A stretch of 14,515 nt of DNA from QHCA01 sp003244095. GTDB lineage: Bacteria; Actinomycetota; Actinomycetes; Mycobacteriales; QHCA01. Numbering within the stretch: the first letter of the stretch is position 1; each line of letters begins with the position of its first letter. This document shows positions 12,709 to 14,515 of the stretch, piece after piece. The notes below the pieces were generated by a model. That model had not been told where the DNA came from. It was given only the letters and a program-made list of their open reading frames with translations, and searched no databases. The stretch spans positions 1 to 14,515 of the forward strand of contig JBBQNN010000094.1 of the NCBI GenBank assembly GCA_038329965.1. Reading direction: 5' to 3'. The position numbers and the translations under genes were made by a program.

Positions 12709-13917
12709 TCACCGGACACGGCCGGCGACGGTGAGCCGGTCTGCGACGGTCGGTACGGTGCGGTCGTCCAGCGTTGTGGTCCCGACTGACAAGGCGAGGC
12801 GGATGCTCAGGTCTCGGGTGGCGAATAGCGCGCTTCCGTAGCCGAGGTCGCGGCCGGTCTTTCCCCACGCGACAGTGTCGCCGCCCAGCGGTACGGTCAT
12901 GAGTCCGACGCTGAAGCAGGCGTGTCCCGGCGCGGGTCCCCGCCGGCAGTTGTCACTGCCCGGGTACGGGAGCAGTGAGCCGTCCGGCTTGCGGGGGAGG
13001 GTGAAGAGCTCTTTTTGTTGTGCGGGCGGCAGGAGACGGCCGGTGAAGAGGGCGACGATGAACCGCTCGAGGTCTGCGGTGGTGGAGATCATGCTCGACG
13101 GGTCGCTGCCTTGTTCGCTGACGTCGACTATCGTCCCATTGCTGCGGGTGAGGTACCCGTGGAGGTACGGACGTGGCAGCTGTGGGCGGCCCTGTGGCAG
13201 TGAGGTGCCGCGCAGTTTCAACCGTTCCAGGATGCGGACCCTGATCTCGCAGGCCAGGGAGTGACCTGTCACGTTCTCGATCAGCTTGCCGGCGATCCGG
13301 TAGCCGAGGCTGTTGTATTCCTGCCGATCTCCCGGCGCGAACCTGGGGGCAGGCCACGGCCGGCCGGCGGGTCGCAGGGTGCGGGAGATGATTTGGTCGA
13401 GCGTGTTGTAGCCGAAGCGGTGGTCGATCAGGTCGTCCACGCTCGACGGGGGAGCGCCCTCGTCGATGTCGGGCAGTCCGCTGGTGTGGTTGAGCAACTG
13501 GCGCACAGTGATCGGCTGGAACCGGTCCGGCAGCAGGCCCGGTAGGTAGTGCTGGACTGTCCGGTCGAGGTCGACCTTGTGTTCGGCAGCCAGTTGCAGG
13601 ATGACGGTGGCTTCGAAGGTCTTGGAGATGCTGCCGATCCGTATGTGCGCCTGAGCCGGTATCGGTGTTCCGGACTGGCGGTCTCCATAGCTGCCTTGCC
13701 AGCTGTCATCCGGGGTTGTCACCCGGGCGAGGTCGCCGGCCGCAGGTTCGTCAGGGCGCAGAATGAGTGCCGTGCTCAGCGCGGTGTGGTTCAGCTTGGC
13801 TGGCAGTCCGGTCGGCGGTGGGCTCGCCTGTGCCGCGGGGATGGTGCCGGCGATGACCGTGGTCAGGGCGGCACATGTCAACCAGAACCTGCCTCCGGGT
13901 GGTCTGAACGTGTTCAC
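12709..13917 (-). CDS. Secreted serine hydrolase, beta-lactamase/D,D-peptidase fold
   Basis: GTG 13917 gives 402 residues; AGGGAG sits 7 bases upstream. The N-terminus is a signal peptide (FWLTCAALTTVIAGTIPAAQ, cleavage near AQA-S). The family's three motifs are present: S96-I-S-K99 in RIGSISKTFEATV (nucleophile and lysine), Y201-N-S at EYNSLGY, and K353-T-G in WGKTGRDLGYGS. The second motif is normally Y-S/x-N, so here Asn and Ser are in swapped order. LLNHTSGLPD (about 141-150) is another strong family marker. C324 and C334 could form a disulfide. Likely roles are D-alanyl-D-alanine carboxypeptidase-like or esterase activity outside the membrane. A divergent sensor-domain protein may share its promoter region. 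Confidence 0.9.
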   Translation of the reverse strand: MNTFRPPGGRFWLTCAALTTVIAGTIPAAQASPPPTGLPAKLNHTALSTALILRPDEPAAGDLARVTTPDDSWQGSYGDRQSGTPIPAQAHIRIGSISKTFEATVILQLAAEHKVDLDRTVQHYLPGLLPDRFQPITVRQLLNHTSGLPDIDEGAPPSSVDDLIDHRFGYNTLDQIISRTLRPAGRPWPAPRFAPGDRQEYNSLGYRIAGKLIENVTGHSLACEIRVRILERLKLRGTSLPQGRPQLPRPYLHGYLTRSNGTIVDVSEQGSDPSSMISTTADLERFIVALFTGRLLPPAQQKELFTLPRKPDGSLLPYPGSDNCRRGPAPGHACFSVGLMTVPLGGDTVAWGKTGRDLGYGSALFATRDLSIRLALSVGTTTLDDRTVPTVADRLTVAGRVR

Positions 13918-14018
13918 GGAGTCACTCCCTGCCGTGTTGTCGAGCGAATCTGTGCGATGGCCTCGCAGCGCCAGTGGTGCAAGCGTCGTCGCAAGCGGCG
14001 CATGTTGTCGGTCCGGCC

Positions 14019-14064
14019 GGCCCACGATTGGTGGTCGGGTTGTCCCTACCTGCGGTCGTGGGCC
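14019..14064. promoter_or_regulatory. Inverted repeat in the hydrolase/sensor divergent intergenic region
   Basis: GGCCCACGA (14019-14027) and TCGTGGGCC (14056-14064) are perfect 9-bp inverted copies separated by 28 bp, in the 235-bp gap between two divergent starts (13917 and 14153). The spacing equals four to five helical turns between arm centres, so a dimer pair or a looped regulator could bind. It could also be a chance GC palindrome. No sigma-factor boxes were confidently identified. Confidence 0.3.
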
Positions 14065-14152
14065 AGCCGGATGCGTCTTGAGGGGGCGGCCGCAATACGG
14101 TGGTCCAGGACGTCAGAGCGGCGTTTGCTCACTGCGCGTTTGAGGGGTTCCG

Positions 14153-14515
14153 GTGACCGGGGTGGCCGTGGCTGTGGTGCCGCGCCCGGTTCCGATCCCG
14201 CGCAATCCGGTGCGGGCGCTGGCCTCGCCGTACCTGTGGCTGGCCACGGTGCAGTTGGCAAGCGACGTGTTCACCGCAGGCGCCCTGGGTGTGCTTGTTG
14301 TGCTGGGGGCGGGCGTCTCGTTCGTTTCGTTGCCGCTGATGCTGATCGGCGTCCCCGTCTGGTTGCTCCCGGTCGGTCTGCTCTCGCTGGTGTCCGCCCT
14401 GGAACGGACGCGGTTCGGGCTGACGCTCGGGATGCTCATCCGTCCACCACGGTTGCCGGCGCGCGGCGGGCGCTCGTGGACAGGGTGGAGCCGCGAGCTG
14501 GCGGGCAGCGGCACC
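14153..14515 (+). CDS. Membrane sensor-domain protein, probably a histidine kinase N-terminus (partial)
   Basis: The first GTG after an in-frame stop (14141) is at 14153, with GAGGGG about 5 bases upstream. The frame then stays open to the window end (121 residues). Residues 25-40 (SPYLWLATVQLASDVF) lead into a long hydrophobic block (about 41-82: GALGVLVVLGAGVSF, LPLMLIGVPVWLLPVGLLSL), then LERTRFGLTLG and PPRLPARGGRSWTGW. This is the layout of the putative sensor domain found at the N-terminus of actinobacterial two-component kinases: paired helices, a Leu-Glu-Arg-x-Arg hinge, then a Trp-containing juxtamembrane part. The kinase core would be downstream and is not seen, so a stand-alone sensor protein remains possible. 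Confidence 0.75.
   Translation, partial: MTGVAVAVVPRPVPIPRNPVRALASPYLWLATVQLASDVFTAGALGVLVVLGAGVSFVSLPLMLIGVPVWLLPVGLLSLVSALERTRFGLTLGMLIRPPRLPARGGRSWTGWSRELAGSGT

Noticed and set aside
12434..12868. Minus-strand frame between the DinB-like and hydrolase genes
   Set aside because: The product is Arg/Pro-rich without a domain and overlaps the 3' ends of two convergent, well-supported genes.

Overview
The window is high-GC DNA of the kind found in Actinomycetota. It has many GTG starts, heavy G/C use at third codon positions, a TIGR03086-type (mycothiol-dependent-isomerase-like) protein, a DinB-like protein and an actinobacterial membrane 'sensor' domain of histidine kinases. The transposase relatives I recognise (IS1380, IS1182, IS3, Tn3) are common in mycobacteria, Frankia and Pseudonocardia-like genomes. 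I cannot name the genus from sequence alone. It looks like an accessory, insertion-sequence-rich stretch in which ordinary small metabolic and regulatory genes alternate with decaying mobile elements.

Layout. 1-145: 3' end of an IS3-family transposase and its probable right terminus. 409-2017: a TetR repressor divergent from a SnoaL-like gene (one-base frameshift), with a 33-bp palindrome over the SnoaL start codon, then a small cupin. 2051-3625: two leftward genes, a class I SAM methyltransferase and a TIGR03086 metal-binding protein. 3688-5357: an IS1380-family element with matching terminal inverted repeats, near-identical 5-bp flanks, a transposase broken by two frameshifts, and a hairpin that can cover the transposase ribosome binding site. 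It sits in a quinone-oxidoreductase-like gene (5328-5870) whose C-terminal half is missing. 5957-8228: a large DDE transposase of a family I cannot name, broken by a TAG and a frameshift and abutting a Tn3 TnpA fragment (8243-8422). 8518-10652: a MarR regulator divergent from a secreted beta-propeller protein, followed by a methyltransferase that is cut after about 90 residues and joined to an IS1182 transposase tail. 10909-12539: a two-domain VOC (glyoxalase-fold) protein divergent from a pentapeptide-like plus DinB-like protein. 12709-14515: a secreted serine hydrolase (beta-lactamase/DD-peptidase fold) divergent from the N-terminus of a membrane sensor kinase that runs off the window.

How the genes work together. 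The readable logic is three or four divergent regulator/target or gene/gene pairs: TetR with SnoaL-cupin, MarR with propeller-methyltransferase, VOC with DinB, and hydrolase with sensor kinase. Insertions, deletions and frameshifts have interrupted them. I see no CRISPR array, tRNA, rRNA, phage module or defence cassette, and nothing that I can defend as a new multi-gene system. The most useful leads are the operator over the SnoaL start codon, the ribosome-binding-site hairpin in the IS1380 copy, the Y-N-S motif in the serine hydrolase, and four single-base frameshifts that may be real decay or consensus errors.
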